Of a stretch of 64,000 bases of DNA, positions 28,100 through 36,232 are shown piece by piece (the first letter of the stretch is position 1; each line of letters starts with the position of its first letter). A model generated the notes under the pieces. The model did not search any database. It was given only the letters and a program-made list of their open reading frames with translations, and had not been told where the DNA came from. The stretch lies in assembly GCF_003635165.1 (NCBI RefSeq), contig NZ_ML058597.1, positions 806,001 through 870,000 on the forward strand, given 5' to 3'. This stretch comes from Burkholderia sp. Nafp2/4-1b (lineage in GTDB: Bacteria > Pseudomonadota > Gammaproteobacteria > Burkholderiales > Burkholderiaceae). Both the position numbers and the translations under genes were made by a program.

Positions 28100-28215
28100 T
28101 CACTCGACCACCAGGTCGTCGACGACGGCACGCACGCCTCGTGCGGACCACGCGGCCCCTCGGACGGCCTTGCGCTCGGAAAACGGCGCGCGGATCGCTC
28201 CGCGCGCCGGATTCC
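28100..28215 (-). pseudogene. BON-domain remnant
   Basis: About 38 codons on the minus strand read GAIRAPFSERKAVRGAAWSA then RGVRAVVDDLVVE and a stop, matching the end of a BON repeat. No start or upstream half is present. The rest of bases 27965-28262 shows only a 14-codon frame near 28059 with AGGAGG in front of its ATG, which I cannot interpret. Confidence 0.45.
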
Positions 28216-28262
28216 GCCCGATGGGCCATGCGCGCCTGTATCGCCAGTTGCCCGTCGTCCGT

Positions 28263-28697
28263 TCAGCTGATCGTCAGTTTTTTCTGCCTGACAGGCGCCT
28301 TCTTCGGCAATGTCAGCGACAGCACACCATCCAGATACGTCGCCGTTGCGTTCGCCTCGTCGATTTCCGCGGCAAGCGAGAATGACCGGCTGATCGCACC
28401 GCTGTAGCGTTCGCGCCGAATCACCCGCTCGCCGTCCTTCTGTTCGTTGTTGCGCTCGATCTTTGCGTTGATCGATACGGTTCCGCCCTTTACATCGATG
28501 TCGATGTCCTCCTTCAAGACGCCCGGCAGTTCCGCCTTGACCTTGTAGGCGTCGTCACTTTCCGTCACGTCGATCTTCATCGACGCAAGATCCGGCTGGT
28601 CTGCCGGCGCCATGCCGCGCAGCGGTCTGAACAGCCCCTGAAACAGGTCGGACACGGGTTCGATCGAAAACGGATCGTAACGCGTCATGTTGCTCAT
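28263..28697 (-). CDS. Hsp20/alpha-crystallin small heat-shock protein
   Basis: This 144-residue chaperone has an alpha-crystallin domain from about residue 40, with the conserved AELPGVLKEDIDIDVKGGTV and the C-terminal LPKK followed by a short tail. It prevents aggregation of unfolding proteins without ATP. The ATG at 28697 has GAGGAG eight bases upstream and is preferred to the GTG at 28706. The FNR box at 28848-28861 lies upstream. It corresponds functionally to HspX of the mycobacterial dormancy response. Confidence 0.9.
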   Translation of the reverse strand: MSNMTRYDPFSIEPVSDLFQGLFRPLRGMAPADQPDLASMKIDVTESDDAYKVKAELPGVLKEDIDIDVKGGTVSINAKIERNNEQKDGERVIRRERYSGAISRSFSLAAEIDEANATATYLDGVLSLTLPKKAPVRQKKLTIS

Positions 28698-28847
28698 GAT
28701 TCGCACTCCTCATACAGATTTCACGTGGCCGCTGCTTTCGTCCCGACAGCATGGGCCGCAATGGGATCGGATGGCACGGCACCGGATGCCGCGCAAGGGA
28801 CGAATGATCGTTCGAAGTCCAGCGTACCTTTCCGCACCGGTACGCGC

Positions 28848-28861
28848 TTGATGCGAGTCAA
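28848..28861 (-). promoter_or_regulatory. FNR/Anr-type box before hsp20
   Basis: TTGATGCGAGTCAA lies between the DUF1488 gene stop and the Hsp20 start, predicting transcription from about 28813. Confidence 0.75.
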
Positions 28862-28874
28862 AGGCGGTGGCCGA

Positions 28875-29150
28875 TTACGTACAGAACCGGAAATAACCGC
28901 TGTGAAGCAGGATCGGCCGCCCGCCGACTTCCTCGAGCAGGCAGCGTGCCGCTCGCTCGATCGCGGGACGGTGGCGCGCAAAGGCGTCGATGAGATCCCG
29001 CTCGCGAAACGACGCCGCGCGGAAGTGATCTTCCAGCGCTTCCGCGGTGATCGCGCAACGCACGCGGCGGCCTTCGACGAGCGCCGGAAAGGCCAGCGCC
29101 GGATCCAGGCCGCAGTACGTCGGATGTTCGACAGGAAAAGATATCTGCAT
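28875..29150 (-). CDS. DUF1488-family small protein
   Basis: This 91-residue protein shows the DUF1488 pattern: an N-terminal strand with VRCAITAEALEDHF and an internal FRERDLIDAFARHRPAIERA helix. The function is unknown. The ATG at 29150 has GGGGG upstream. It sits between Hsp20 and Usp genes in the same direction and is probably read from the box at 29821 or its own promoter. Confidence 0.7.
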   Translation of the reverse strand: MQISFPVEHPTYCGLDPALAFPALVEGRRVRCAITAEALEDHFRAASFRERDLIDAFARHRPAIERAARCLLEEVGGRPILLHSGYFRFCT

Positions 29151-29268
29151 GATGACCCCCTGGGCAGATTGCACTGCTCGTCGCCCGCTTCGGATAAATT
29201 GGGTACGTCACGCCGTCCGGCCGCTTGCTTGACCGCTGCAGCCCGACCCGTCACCCTGCGGCGCGATG

Positions 29269-29742
29269 CTAGGCCGCCGCCGCCACGGCATGGGCAGCAT
29301 CGTTGCTGCGCACGAGCAGTACCGGACAACGCGATCCGCGCAGGAACCGTTCGGCGACACTGCCAAGGAGCAGCCGCCGCACACCGCGTCGGCCGTGCGT
29401 ACCGATCACGGCCAGATCGATCGAATGATCCACAACAACGCGCTGCAGCCGCTCAGCGATATCCTGACCGAGATCGGTTTCAAGGATTTCCGTATCACCG
29501 TTGACTGCCGCGTGCGAGATGGTTCGTTCCGCGCTTCGCAGAACCGCCGCGCCATCCCGCCGGACTTCATCGAGCAGCGCGTCCGGGTCCAGTCGCCCGG
29601 CATAAGTGATCAGTAGGGATTTGTCGACGACGAAAACGGCGAACAGGCGCGCGCCGCACGATTTGGCCATCTTCACGGCTTCGTCGAGTGCCTGATTCGA
29701 CGAAGGACTGCCGTCGACGGCGACCATGATGTTCGTGTACAT
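29269..29742 (-). CDS. Universal stress protein UspA family
   Basis: This 157-residue single-domain Usp starts MYTNIMVAVDGSPSSNQALD and keeps the ATP-binding motif GTHGRRGVRRLLLGSVAERF. AGAGG precedes the ATG. It is the fourth intact Usp of the locus and is 79 bases downstream of an FNR box. Confidence 0.9.
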   Translation of the reverse strand: MYTNIMVAVDGSPSSNQALDEAVKMAKSCGARLFAVFVVDKSLLITYAGRLDPDALLDEVRRDGAAVLRSAERTISHAAVNGDTEILETDLGQDIAERLQRVVVDHSIDLAVIGTHGRRGVRRLLLGSVAERFLRGSRCPVLLVRSNDAAHAVAAAA

Positions 29743-29820
29743 ACCGGCCTCTGTGGATGATACGGCGCGCAAACGGCATTCGGATTGGTTTCCATCATCG
29801 GCGCGCGTGGAAAACGGGCG

Positions 29821-29834
29821 TTGATGGAAGTCAA
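29821..29834 (-). promoter_or_regulatory. FNR/Anr-type box before a Usp gene
   Basis: TTGATGGAAGTCAA is centred about 85 bases before the Usp start at 29742, predicting transcription from about 29786. It is the last FNR-type box seen along the window. Confidence 0.75.
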
Positions 29835-29885
29835 AGGTGCGTAACGCAAGGAGGCCAACCACGAACCACCAACCGTCCGGCACAC

Positions 29886-31487
29886 CTAAGCGGAACCCTC
29901 GCGGAGCAACGCGGCGACATTGCGCTCGCTCAGCGCGGCGATCGTGCGCGACGGATTCAGCCCGAGCGCACGCGGGATCGTCGCACCGTCCATCACGTAG
30001 AGCCCGTCGTAACCGAATACCTTTCCGTGCGAGTCCACCACGCCATCCGCGCGCGTGAGCCCCATGTTGCAACCGCCGAGCGGATGCGGGGTGATCAGCT
30101 TGTGGAGTTCGCTCCACGTCGGCGGCACGAATGGCTCGCCGCCGGTGACAGCCGACAGGCGCCGGTGCGTATCGACCATCGCAGCGACGACAGCCTGTGA
30201 TCGCGTGTACGACCAGTCGAGCCGCAACGCGCGACGCCATGGCGCAAACCAGCAGCGACCGAGACGCATGCGCCCGTCCCCCGCATCGATCGCCTGGCCG
30301 AACCAGGGCATCATGTTCTCGACCGGGTCATCGCAATCGAAATGGCGCGCGAAGGTTCGCCAGAACGCGCGCATTACCCGGTCGTGCGAGCGCTGCAAGT
30401 GGCGGCGCACGAAATCATGTGCAAGGTTGGGCACGCCGCCGTCTTCCACGAACAGCGGCTGACCATTGTCGGCAGTCCCATCGAGAAGGTCGATCGCAGC
30501 GGAAATCGTGACCCCGTGCGACGGCGAGATCTTCCGGTGACGATAGAAGCTGGGCGTGACGAAGTCGCCGTTGAAGGCCCAGCCCCAGCCGAGTCGCGGC
30601 GATAGATTCGGCAGCGTGCGATGCTCGTCGCGACATCGGAGCAGCAACTCGGTACTACCGATCGATCCGGCGCTGACGATCACCTTGGCGGCCGTGGCGG
30701 TTCCCGGTAGAAAACTGCCGGCGGCGGAATCGATGACGTTGAAATGCACGCGCCATCCGTCGCCGAGCGGCTCGAGTTTTCGCACGACGTGCAGCGGCAG
30801 GATTTTCGCGCCATGGCGCTCGGCCACGGCCAGATAGTTGAGGTCGAGCGTATTCTTCGCCTGCACCTGACATCCGATGTCGCAATTGCCGCAGTGCACG
30901 CACGTGCCTTGCGGTACCCCGTGCACGTTCACGTGCCTGACCGAATGCCGGTCGTCGCGCGCGCCGGGCAAGGCCGGATCGTAGGTCGGCGAGAACGACA
31001 CGGCGAGCGGCAACTTGCGATACCGATCGCCCCAGCCACACGCGTCGGCAGCGTCGCGCAACAAGCGGGTGCGTTCGCTGATCTGGTTCTCGGGCACCTC
31101 CTGGACCGACAGCATCCAGCCCACGCGCTGATAGTAAGGCTGGAGCGCGTCGTACGTGATCTCGGGCGGCCAGCCGTGGTCGAAGGCGTCGGGTCGGGCC
31201 TCGACCGAGACGTTGGCGTAGATCAGCGACCCGCCGCCCACGCCCGCGGCCGCCACCACCGACATGTTGGAAAAAACGCGCAAGTCGGCCCAGCCATGGA
31301 ATCGTTGCGGGTCCTGCTGGTTCCAAAGCCACGGGTCGGACTCGTCGCGCGGATACGTGTGCGGCGTCCAGCGGCGACCGCGCTCGAGTACCAGCACCTT
31401 CCATCCCGCCTCCGCGAGGCGACAGGCCGCCACCGCTCCGCCGAAGCCACTCCCCACCACGATGACATCGTATTCAATCGCGCTCAT
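29886..31487 (-). CDS. GMC-family FAD-dependent oxidoreductase
   Basis: The 533-residue flavoprotein starts with the dinucleotide-binding motif VIVVGSGFGGAVAACRLAEA and ends with the GMC C-terminal region (HPLGGCNMGL, then GLYVMDGATIPRALGLNPS). The overall pattern is closest to cholesterol-oxidase-like GMC enzymes. A GNCDIGCQVQAKNT stretch with several cysteines is present. The substrate is unknown. AGGAG lies upstream of the ATG at 31487. No FNR box precedes it, so it marks the end of the low-oxygen locus. Confidence 0.85.
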   Translation of the reverse strand: MSAIEYDVIVVGSGFGGAVAACRLAEAGWKVLVLERGRRWTPHTYPRDESDPWLWNQQDPQRFHGWADLRVFSNMSVVAAAGVGGGSLIYANVSVEARPDAFDHGWPPEITYDALQPYYQRVGWMLSVQEVPENQISERTRLLRDAADACGWGDRYRKLPLAVSFSPTYDPALPGARDDRHSVRHVNVHGVPQGTCVHCGNCDIGCQVQAKNTLDLNYLAVAERHGAKILPLHVVRKLEPLGDGWRVHFNVIDSAAGSFLPGTATAAKVIVSAGSIGSTELLLRCRDEHRTLPNLSPRLGWGWAFNGDFVTPSFYRHRKISPSHGVTISAAIDLLDGTADNGQPLFVEDGGVPNLAHDFVRRHLQRSHDRVMRAFWRTFARHFDCDDPVENMMPWFGQAIDAGDGRMRLGRCWFAPWRRALRLDWSYTRSQAVVAAMVDTHRRLSAVTGGEPFVPPTWSELHKLITPHPLGGCNMGLTRADGVVDSHGKVFGYDGLYVMDGATIPRALGLNPSRTIAALSERNVAALLREGSA

Positions 31488-31773
31488 GACGACGATCTCC
31501 TGACGCAGGTGCGCCACGCTTCCGATGCGAAACATCTGAAGAACCCGCGATTTCCGCACGCATCACGATGCCGAACGGGACGATGACGAAGCGGCTCGTC
31601 GTGGCGCGTTCGTGTTGGATCCGGCAAAACAGTTGCCAGCAAAATGGTTTGGAAAAGCCAGACATCGTCATTCCCCCATCTTGCCCGGCGTGCTCGGCTC
31701 AGCAGCGGCAACAAAATAAAAAGCCTTGTGTTTTCAGGCACTTGCAAGCCACGCATGCACGCATGATGCGCGG

Positions 31774-31789
31774 TTGGCACGGCCCATGC
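31774..31789 (+). promoter_or_regulatory. Sigma-54 (-24/-12) promoter of peptide gene 1
   Basis: TTGGCACGGCCCATGC has the invariant GG and GC separated by ten bases, as sigma-54 requires. Transcription should begin near 31801, 55 bases before the ATG. Confidence 0.75.
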
Positions 31790-31855
31790 GTTAGTAGCTG
31801 CGAGCGCAACGAAAAGTGCTCTCTTCCAAACCGCAGCAAATCTAGGAGATTTATC

Positions 31856-32116
31856 ATGTCCGCACTGGTGATCAACGACCTGTCCCACGCCCACGAACTC
31901 GGCCGCAAGGAAATGGCTTCCGTCAGCGGTGGTAGCGTGTTCCAGAACTTCGGAATCAACAACATCGCGACTGGCGGCGGATTCTCCTTCGCCAGCCCCA
32001 ATACCATCACGGCCCCGGTCACGCAGGTCGATGCATCGACCCACCTCGATCTCACGAGCGTGACCAATTCGGTCAACAATCTCGGCGGCCTGGTGGTCGC
32101 GAAGATGGGCCTCTAA
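31856..32116 (+). CDS. Double-glycine leader peptide 1
   Basis: This 86-residue protein has a 26-residue leader ending SVSGG (glycines 25-26), with the class II bacteriocin-type pattern HELGRKEMASVSGG. Such leaders are cut after GG by C39 peptidase exporters, and one is encoded at 42811-45882. The 60-residue core is Asn/Thr/Gly-rich (NNIATGGGFSFASPNTITAP), has no cysteine and ends VVAKMGL. Known family: not recognised. AGGAG lies 7 bases before the ATG. It could be a bacteriocin, a signalling peptide or an exported structural microprotein. Confidence 0.75.
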   Translation: MSALVINDLSHAHELGRKEMASVSGGSVFQNFGINNIATGGGFSFASPNTITAPVTQVDASTHLDLTSVTNSVNNLGGLVVAKMGL

Positions 32117-32173
32117 GTTTCGCGGTCCATCCTCCTGCGGCAACCCTTTTGGAGTGTCGTAGCGAAGTTCGCG

Positions 32174-32208
32174 AGCCCGCCCGGGTCTGTTCCCTGGCGG
32201 GCTTCTCT
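32174..32208 (+). terminator. Rho-independent terminator after peptide gene 1
   Basis: AGCCCGCC and GGCGGGCT form an 8-base stem followed by TCTCT. Confidence 0.7.
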
Positions 32209-32796
32209 GCATGATGAAAACGAAGCCGGCATGATCAGGCGGAGTTGTTGACTACCCGGCAGCTGCACCGCGCGCGCCCTCAGCGGCTCGGTCGATCCCG
32301 ACGTGCGTTCAGGCTCAGTCTCCTGCACGCGGTCCCATCCCCTTCTCCCTTCTCCCTCGTCGAAATCGATAGCGCCACGGCGTCAGTCATGGCGCTGCGT
32401 GGTTGCATCCATGCGTCGTTGACCATCGGCGCAATATCCCCGATGCATTGCGCCACTTCAAATGGTACGTAATGAATTCAGTGATCCGAAGTAAGCAAGA
32501 GAAATCCGTGCATCTATGCTGGTTGCAGCCGACTGTCGGTGCATCACCGCATGAGCGCATTTTTCGCGCAAACGCTCGCTCGCTGCTTCCCATCGATGCC
32601 TTCGAAGCGGATCGCACGCGCCGCGCCCCTTTCCTGTTGGCCGCGATAAAACAGCAGCCTCGCGAATCGTTTGGAGAAACCCGACATCGCTGTGCCTCGA
32701 TCGTGCCGGACGAACCCGGTGAAATGGCGTCACACAGAGAGAATTTCGTTTGTTTTCATGGAGTTGGGAGAGCACCCGGCGCGCCTGCGTCGAGAC

Positions 32797-32812
32797 TGGC
32801 ACGTCCCGTGCA
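32797..32812 (+). promoter_or_regulatory. Sigma-54 (-24/-12) promoter of peptide gene 2
   Basis: TGGCACGTCCCGTGCA keeps GG and GC ten bases apart, in the same place relative to the gene as in copy 1. Confidence 0.75.
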
Positions 32813-32878
32813 TTTGTATCTGCGAGCGCAACGAAACGTGCTCTTTCCCAAACTGAAGCAAACCCAAGGAGATTGACC

Positions 32879-33139
32879 ATGTCCGCACTGATGATCAGCG
32901 ATCTGTCCCACGCCCACGAACTCAGCCGCAAGGAAATGGCTTCCGTCAGCGGCGGTAGCGTGTTCCAGAACGCAGGTATCAACAACATCGCTACCGGCGG
33001 TGGGTTCTCGTTCGCCAGCGCCAATACCATCACGGCGCCGGTGACGCAGGTCGATGCATCGACCCACCAGGACATCACCAGCGTGACCAACTCGATCGCC
33101 AATCTTGGCGGCCAGGTCGTTGCGAAGCTGGGCCTGTAA
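32879..33139 (+). CDS. Double-glycine leader peptide 2
   Basis: This 86-residue paralogue of peptide 1 differs at 11 positions. The leader (HELSRKEMASVSGG) and the central core (GINNIATGGGFSFAS) are conserved; changes cluster at core residues 64-84. AAGGAG lies upstream of the ATG. Conservation of length and reading frame against diverged flanks suggests that both copies are kept by selection. Function unknown. Confidence 0.75.
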   Translation: MSALMISDLSHAHELSRKEMASVSGGSVFQNAGINNIATGGGFSFASANTITAPVTQVDASTHQDITSVTNSIANLGGQVVAKLGL

Positions 33140-33231
33140 GTTTCGTGATGCTTCCTTGCAGTGGTAGCGGTGTTCGATAGCGTTGAAATGCAGCTTTCCA
33201 GGTTGCCGCGGGTTCTTCGCCGCGGCGTTTC

Positions 33232-33265
33232 AAGCCCGCCAGGTTTCCTTGGCGGGCTTTCTTGC
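33232..33265 (+). terminator. Rho-independent terminator after peptide gene 2
   Basis: AAGCCCGCC and GGCGGGCTT form a 9-base stem with a 10-base loop, followed by TCTTGC. Bases 33266-33437 are AT-richer and hold no gene. Confidence 0.8.
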
Positions 33266-33437
33266 AGGTGCGAAGACATCACATTGAGGTTCTCGGTTGC
33301 CGATATCAGTGACTAATATAGGTGATTGCGGCAGCAATGAAATGTCGGATTGTGCTCGAAACATTGAATTCTCGAGGCGCGTGGCGTGATTCGCCGCATG
33401 CGCCGTGACTCGATCAACACATGTCGGCGGCCACCTC

Positions 33438-35822
33438 ATGTTGAAGCGCAGAACCTTCGTGTTGGGCGGTGCGGGCGCAGCGGGCATGCTGGTGGTCGGC
33501 TGGGCATGGTTTCGCCGCGACGACCGGCTGGCCATACCCGCGCAGCTGGAGAGCTCGCGTGTCGACGTACCGCTGAACGGCTGGGTGATGATCAGTTCCT
33601 CTAACGACGTGACGATCGTCATGAGCAAGGCCGAAATGGGCCAGGGCATCCATACCGGCGCGGCCATGTTGCTGGCGGAAGAGCTCGATGCCGACTGGTC
33701 CAGGGTCCGAGTCGTCATGTCGCCGCTTGACGCGATCTACAAGGACCGTGAATCGCTGGCCGACGGCCTTCCGTTTCGGCCCGATGACGACAGCCTGCTC
33801 GCTCGCGGCGCAGCGGCGTTGGTGCGCCATGGAGCACGCTACCTGGGTTCGATGGTGACGGGCGGATCGACCAGCATGATCGATCTGTGGGGGCCCATGC
33901 GCCAGGCAGGCGCCACGGCCCGCGCCATGTTGCGCAGCGCCGCGGCGAAGGATTGGCACGTGCCCGTCGCTGAATGCGAGACGAAAGCCGGCATGGTGCT
34001 GCATCGTTCGGGACGCACGGCGACCTACGGTGAACTCGTCGCGCTCGCGAAGGATGAGCCGCGCCCGACACATGTCGATCTGAAAGACCCGAAGGCATTT
34101 GCGCTCGTCGGCAAACGGTTGGGCCGCGTCGAGGCGCACTCGAAGCTCGATGGCAGCGCGCGCTATGGCATCGATGTGCTTCCGGACAAGCTCCTGTATG
34201 CGAGCGTCACGATGTGTCCGACGCTCGGCGGAACCGCGCTCGATTTCGACAAGTCGACGGTGGCCAGCCTGAAAGGCGTGACGGGCATCTTCAGAATCGA
34301 GCCATACCACGGCGGAACGGGAGGTGTTGCGGTCATCGCCGACAATCCCTTCATTGCCATGCGGACGTTGTGCCAGTTGTCGGTCACATGGGACCACGGG
34401 CCGGCTGCGGGCGTGAATAGCGCGGATATCCGCACGGCATTGACGCGCGCGCTCGACGGCGACGCGGGCCGCCACGTGTTTTACGCCGCTGGAGACGCCG
34501 ATGCCGTGCTGAGCCACGCGCAGCCGATCGTCGCGCAGTACGAAGTGCCCTATCTGGCCCACGCGCCGCTGGAACCCATGAATTGCACCGTGCTGGTCGA
34601 GGACGGCTCGGCAACGATCTGGTGCGGCACGCAGATTCCCATGGTGGCACGCAAGTCCGTCTCGGCGCTGCTGGACCTTGACGAAGACAAGGTGATCGTC
34701 AATCAACAATTGATCGGTGGGGCATTCGGCCGGCGGCTCGAGGTCGACTTCATCGCGCAGGCCGCCGCCATCGCGCTCCATGCGAAGGGGCGGCCCGTAC
34801 AGACGATCTGGTCGCGCCCACAGGACATGACGCACGACTTCTACCGCCCGGCCTGCGTGGCGAGATACAGCGGTGCGCTCGATGCGAGCGGCAGGCTGGT
34901 CGCATGGAAAGGCATGTCGGCCAGCCAGTCGATCAGCGCGCAGGCGATGCCACGGACCTTCGGCATGCCGAGCGTCGCTGCGAAATGGGTGCCCGACGCC
35001 ACCTCGGCGGAAGGCGCATTCGACCTGCCCTATGAATGCGAGAACACGCTCGTCCAGCACAACACGGTGGCGCTCCCGATTCCGGTCGGCTACTGGCGCT
35101 CCGTCGGGCACTCGCATCAGGCCTTCTTCGTCGAAAGCTTCGTCGACGAGATGGCCGTGCTGGCACGGAAAGACCCGATCCAGTTCCGCCTCGACATGCT
35201 GACGCAGCCCGCGCACCGGCGCCATGCGGCCGTGTTGCGCGCGCTCGTCGCACTGTCCGGCTGGCGTTCGCCGCTGGCATGGCGTGACAGCCGCGGTGCG
35301 CGGCGCGCGCGCGGCGTGGCGATGCACGATTCGTTCGGCAGCGTGGTCGCGCAAGTCGCTGAAGTCTTGCAGGAAGGCGACGGCTTTCGCGTGACGCGCG
35401 TGGTCTGCGTGGTCGACTGCGGGCTGGCCGTGAATCCGAACCTGGTCGAGCAGCAGATGGAAAGCGGGATCGTCTTCGGCTTGTCCGCCGCGCTGGAGCA
35501 GGCGATCACGATCGAAAACGGGCAAGTCGCGCAGCATTATTTCGACAGTTATCCGCTGGTCAACATGGAGACGTGTCCCGAGATCGTCACGCATATCGTG
35601 GCAGGCGGGACCGAGCCGCACGGTGTTGGCGAAGCGGGCACACCGCCGATCGCGGCGGCCGTGGCGAATGCGCTGTATGCGCTCACGGGCGTGCGTCACC
35701 GCACGCTGCCGTTCGCCAGGCCGAGCCCGCCCCGGCAAGGAGACGACCGATGGTGTCAGTCCGTATCAACGGGGAAACCGCTCACCTCGATGCCGATCCC
35801 GACACACCGCTGCTCTGGGTGA
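33438..35822 (+). CDS. Molybdopterin-binding subunit of a xanthine dehydrogenase-family hydroxylase
   Basis: This product of about 794 residues has a Tat-type signal (KRRTFVLGGAGAAG) and the molybdenum hydroxylase fold of the isoquinoline 1-oxidoreductase IorB/aldehyde dehydrogenase branch: MSKAEMGQGIHTG, ANPFIAMRTL-like strings, GGAFGRRLEVDF, and EPHGVGEAGTPPIAAAVANA with the catalytic glutamate. It hydroxylates an aldehyde or N-heterocycle with water and passes electrons to the 2Fe-2S partner. The ATG at 33438 has a weak ribosome-binding site. The last 33 residues overlap the next gene and are not typical of the family. Confidence 0.85.
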   Translation: MLKRRTFVLGGAGAAGMLVVGWAWFRRDDRLAIPAQLESSRVDVPLNGWVMISSSNDVTIVMSKAEMGQGIHTGAAMLLAEELDADWSRVRVVMSPLDAIYKDRESLADGLPFRPDDDSLLARGAAALVRHGARYLGSMVTGGSTSMIDLWGPMRQAGATARAMLRSAAAKDWHVPVAECETKAGMVLHRSGRTATYGELVALAKDEPRPTHVDLKDPKAFALVGKRLGRVEAHSKLDGSARYGIDVLPDKLLYASVTMCPTLGGTALDFDKSTVASLKGVTGIFRIEPYHGGTGGVAVIADNPFIAMRTLCQLSVTWDHGPAAGVNSADIRTALTRALDGDAGRHVFYAAGDADAVLSHAQPIVAQYEVPYLAHAPLEPMNCTVLVEDGSATIWCGTQIPMVARKSVSALLDLDEDKVIVNQQLIGGAFGRRLEVDFIAQAAAIALHAKGRPVQTIWSRPQDMTHDFYRPACVARYSGALDASGRLVAWKGMSASQSISAQAMPRTFGMPSVAAKWVPDATSAEGAFDLPYECENTLVQHNTVALPIPVGYWRSVGHSHQAFFVESFVDEMAVLARKDPIQFRLDMLTQPAHRRHAAVLRALVALSGWRSPLAWRDSRGARRARGVAMHDSFGSVVAQVAEVLQEGDGFRVTRVVCVVDCGLAVNPNLVEQQMESGIVFGLSAALEQAITIENGQVAQHYFDSYPLVNMETCPEIVTHIVAGGTEPHGVGEAGTPPIAAAVANALYALTGVRHRTLPFARPSPPRQGDDRWCQSVSTGKPLTSMPIPTHRCSG

Positions 35823-36208
35823 TCCGCTGCGACCGGAAGCTGACCGGCACGAAGTTCGGCTGTGGCGTCGGCATCTGCGGTGCATGCACGGTGCTGCTGA
35901 ACGATCAGGTCGTGCCGGCTTGTCAGCTCCCGGTCGGGACGCTGAACGGTGCGCGCATCACGACCATCGAAGGGCTCGACGGCGTCGAAGCGCGGGCGCT
36001 GAAGGCCGCGTGGATTGCCGTCGACGTCGTGCAATGCGGCTATTGCCAGAGCGCGCAACTGATCGCCGCCACTGCCCTGCTCATGCGCTGCCCTCGCCCC
36101 GACGACACGCAGATCAACGACGCCATGAAGAACATCGCATGCCGGTGCGGCACGTTTCCGCGCATCCGCAAGGCCATTCAGGCAGCGGCGCAAGCGCTGG
36201 GCCGCTGA
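35750..36208 (+). CDS. 2Fe-2S subunit of the molybdenum hydroxylase
   Basis: This 152-residue protein has a plant-type 2Fe-2S motif (CGVGICGACTVLL, and a further Cys) and a C-terminal second cluster motif (CGYCQSAQ and CRCGT). These deliver electrons from the molybdenum centre. AAGGAG precedes the ATG. It overlaps the end of the large subunit gene by 73 bases, so the two are coupled. No separate FAD or cytochrome subunit is encoded next to it. Confidence 0.9.
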   Translation: MVSVRINGETAHLDADPDTPLLWVIRCDRKLTGTKFGCGVGICGACTVLLNDQVVPACQLPVGTLNGARITTIEGLDGVEARALKAAWIAVDVVQCGYCQSAQLIAATALLMRCPRPDDTQINDAMKNIACRCGTFPRIRKAIQAAAQALGR

Positions 36209-36232
36209 CCGGGATGAATCCGTCGCGCTCGA

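Larger units (their letters stand above)
31620..33265 (+). repeat. Tandem duplication carrying two leader-peptide genes
   Basis: Two units offset by 1,023 bases share the activator-region string TTTGG-A-AA-CC-GACATCG, a sigma-54 promoter, the 5' leader, an 86-codon peptide gene and a terminator. The coding parts are about 87 per cent identical in protein, while the stretches between are much more diverged. Bases 32204-32640 hold no gene that I can support. Confidence 0.7.

Noticed and set aside
32117..32878. Small open frames between the two duplicated peptide genes
   Set aside because: None has a ribosome-binding site, a leader motif or sensible composition; the stretch is mainly a diverged duplicate of the upstream region.
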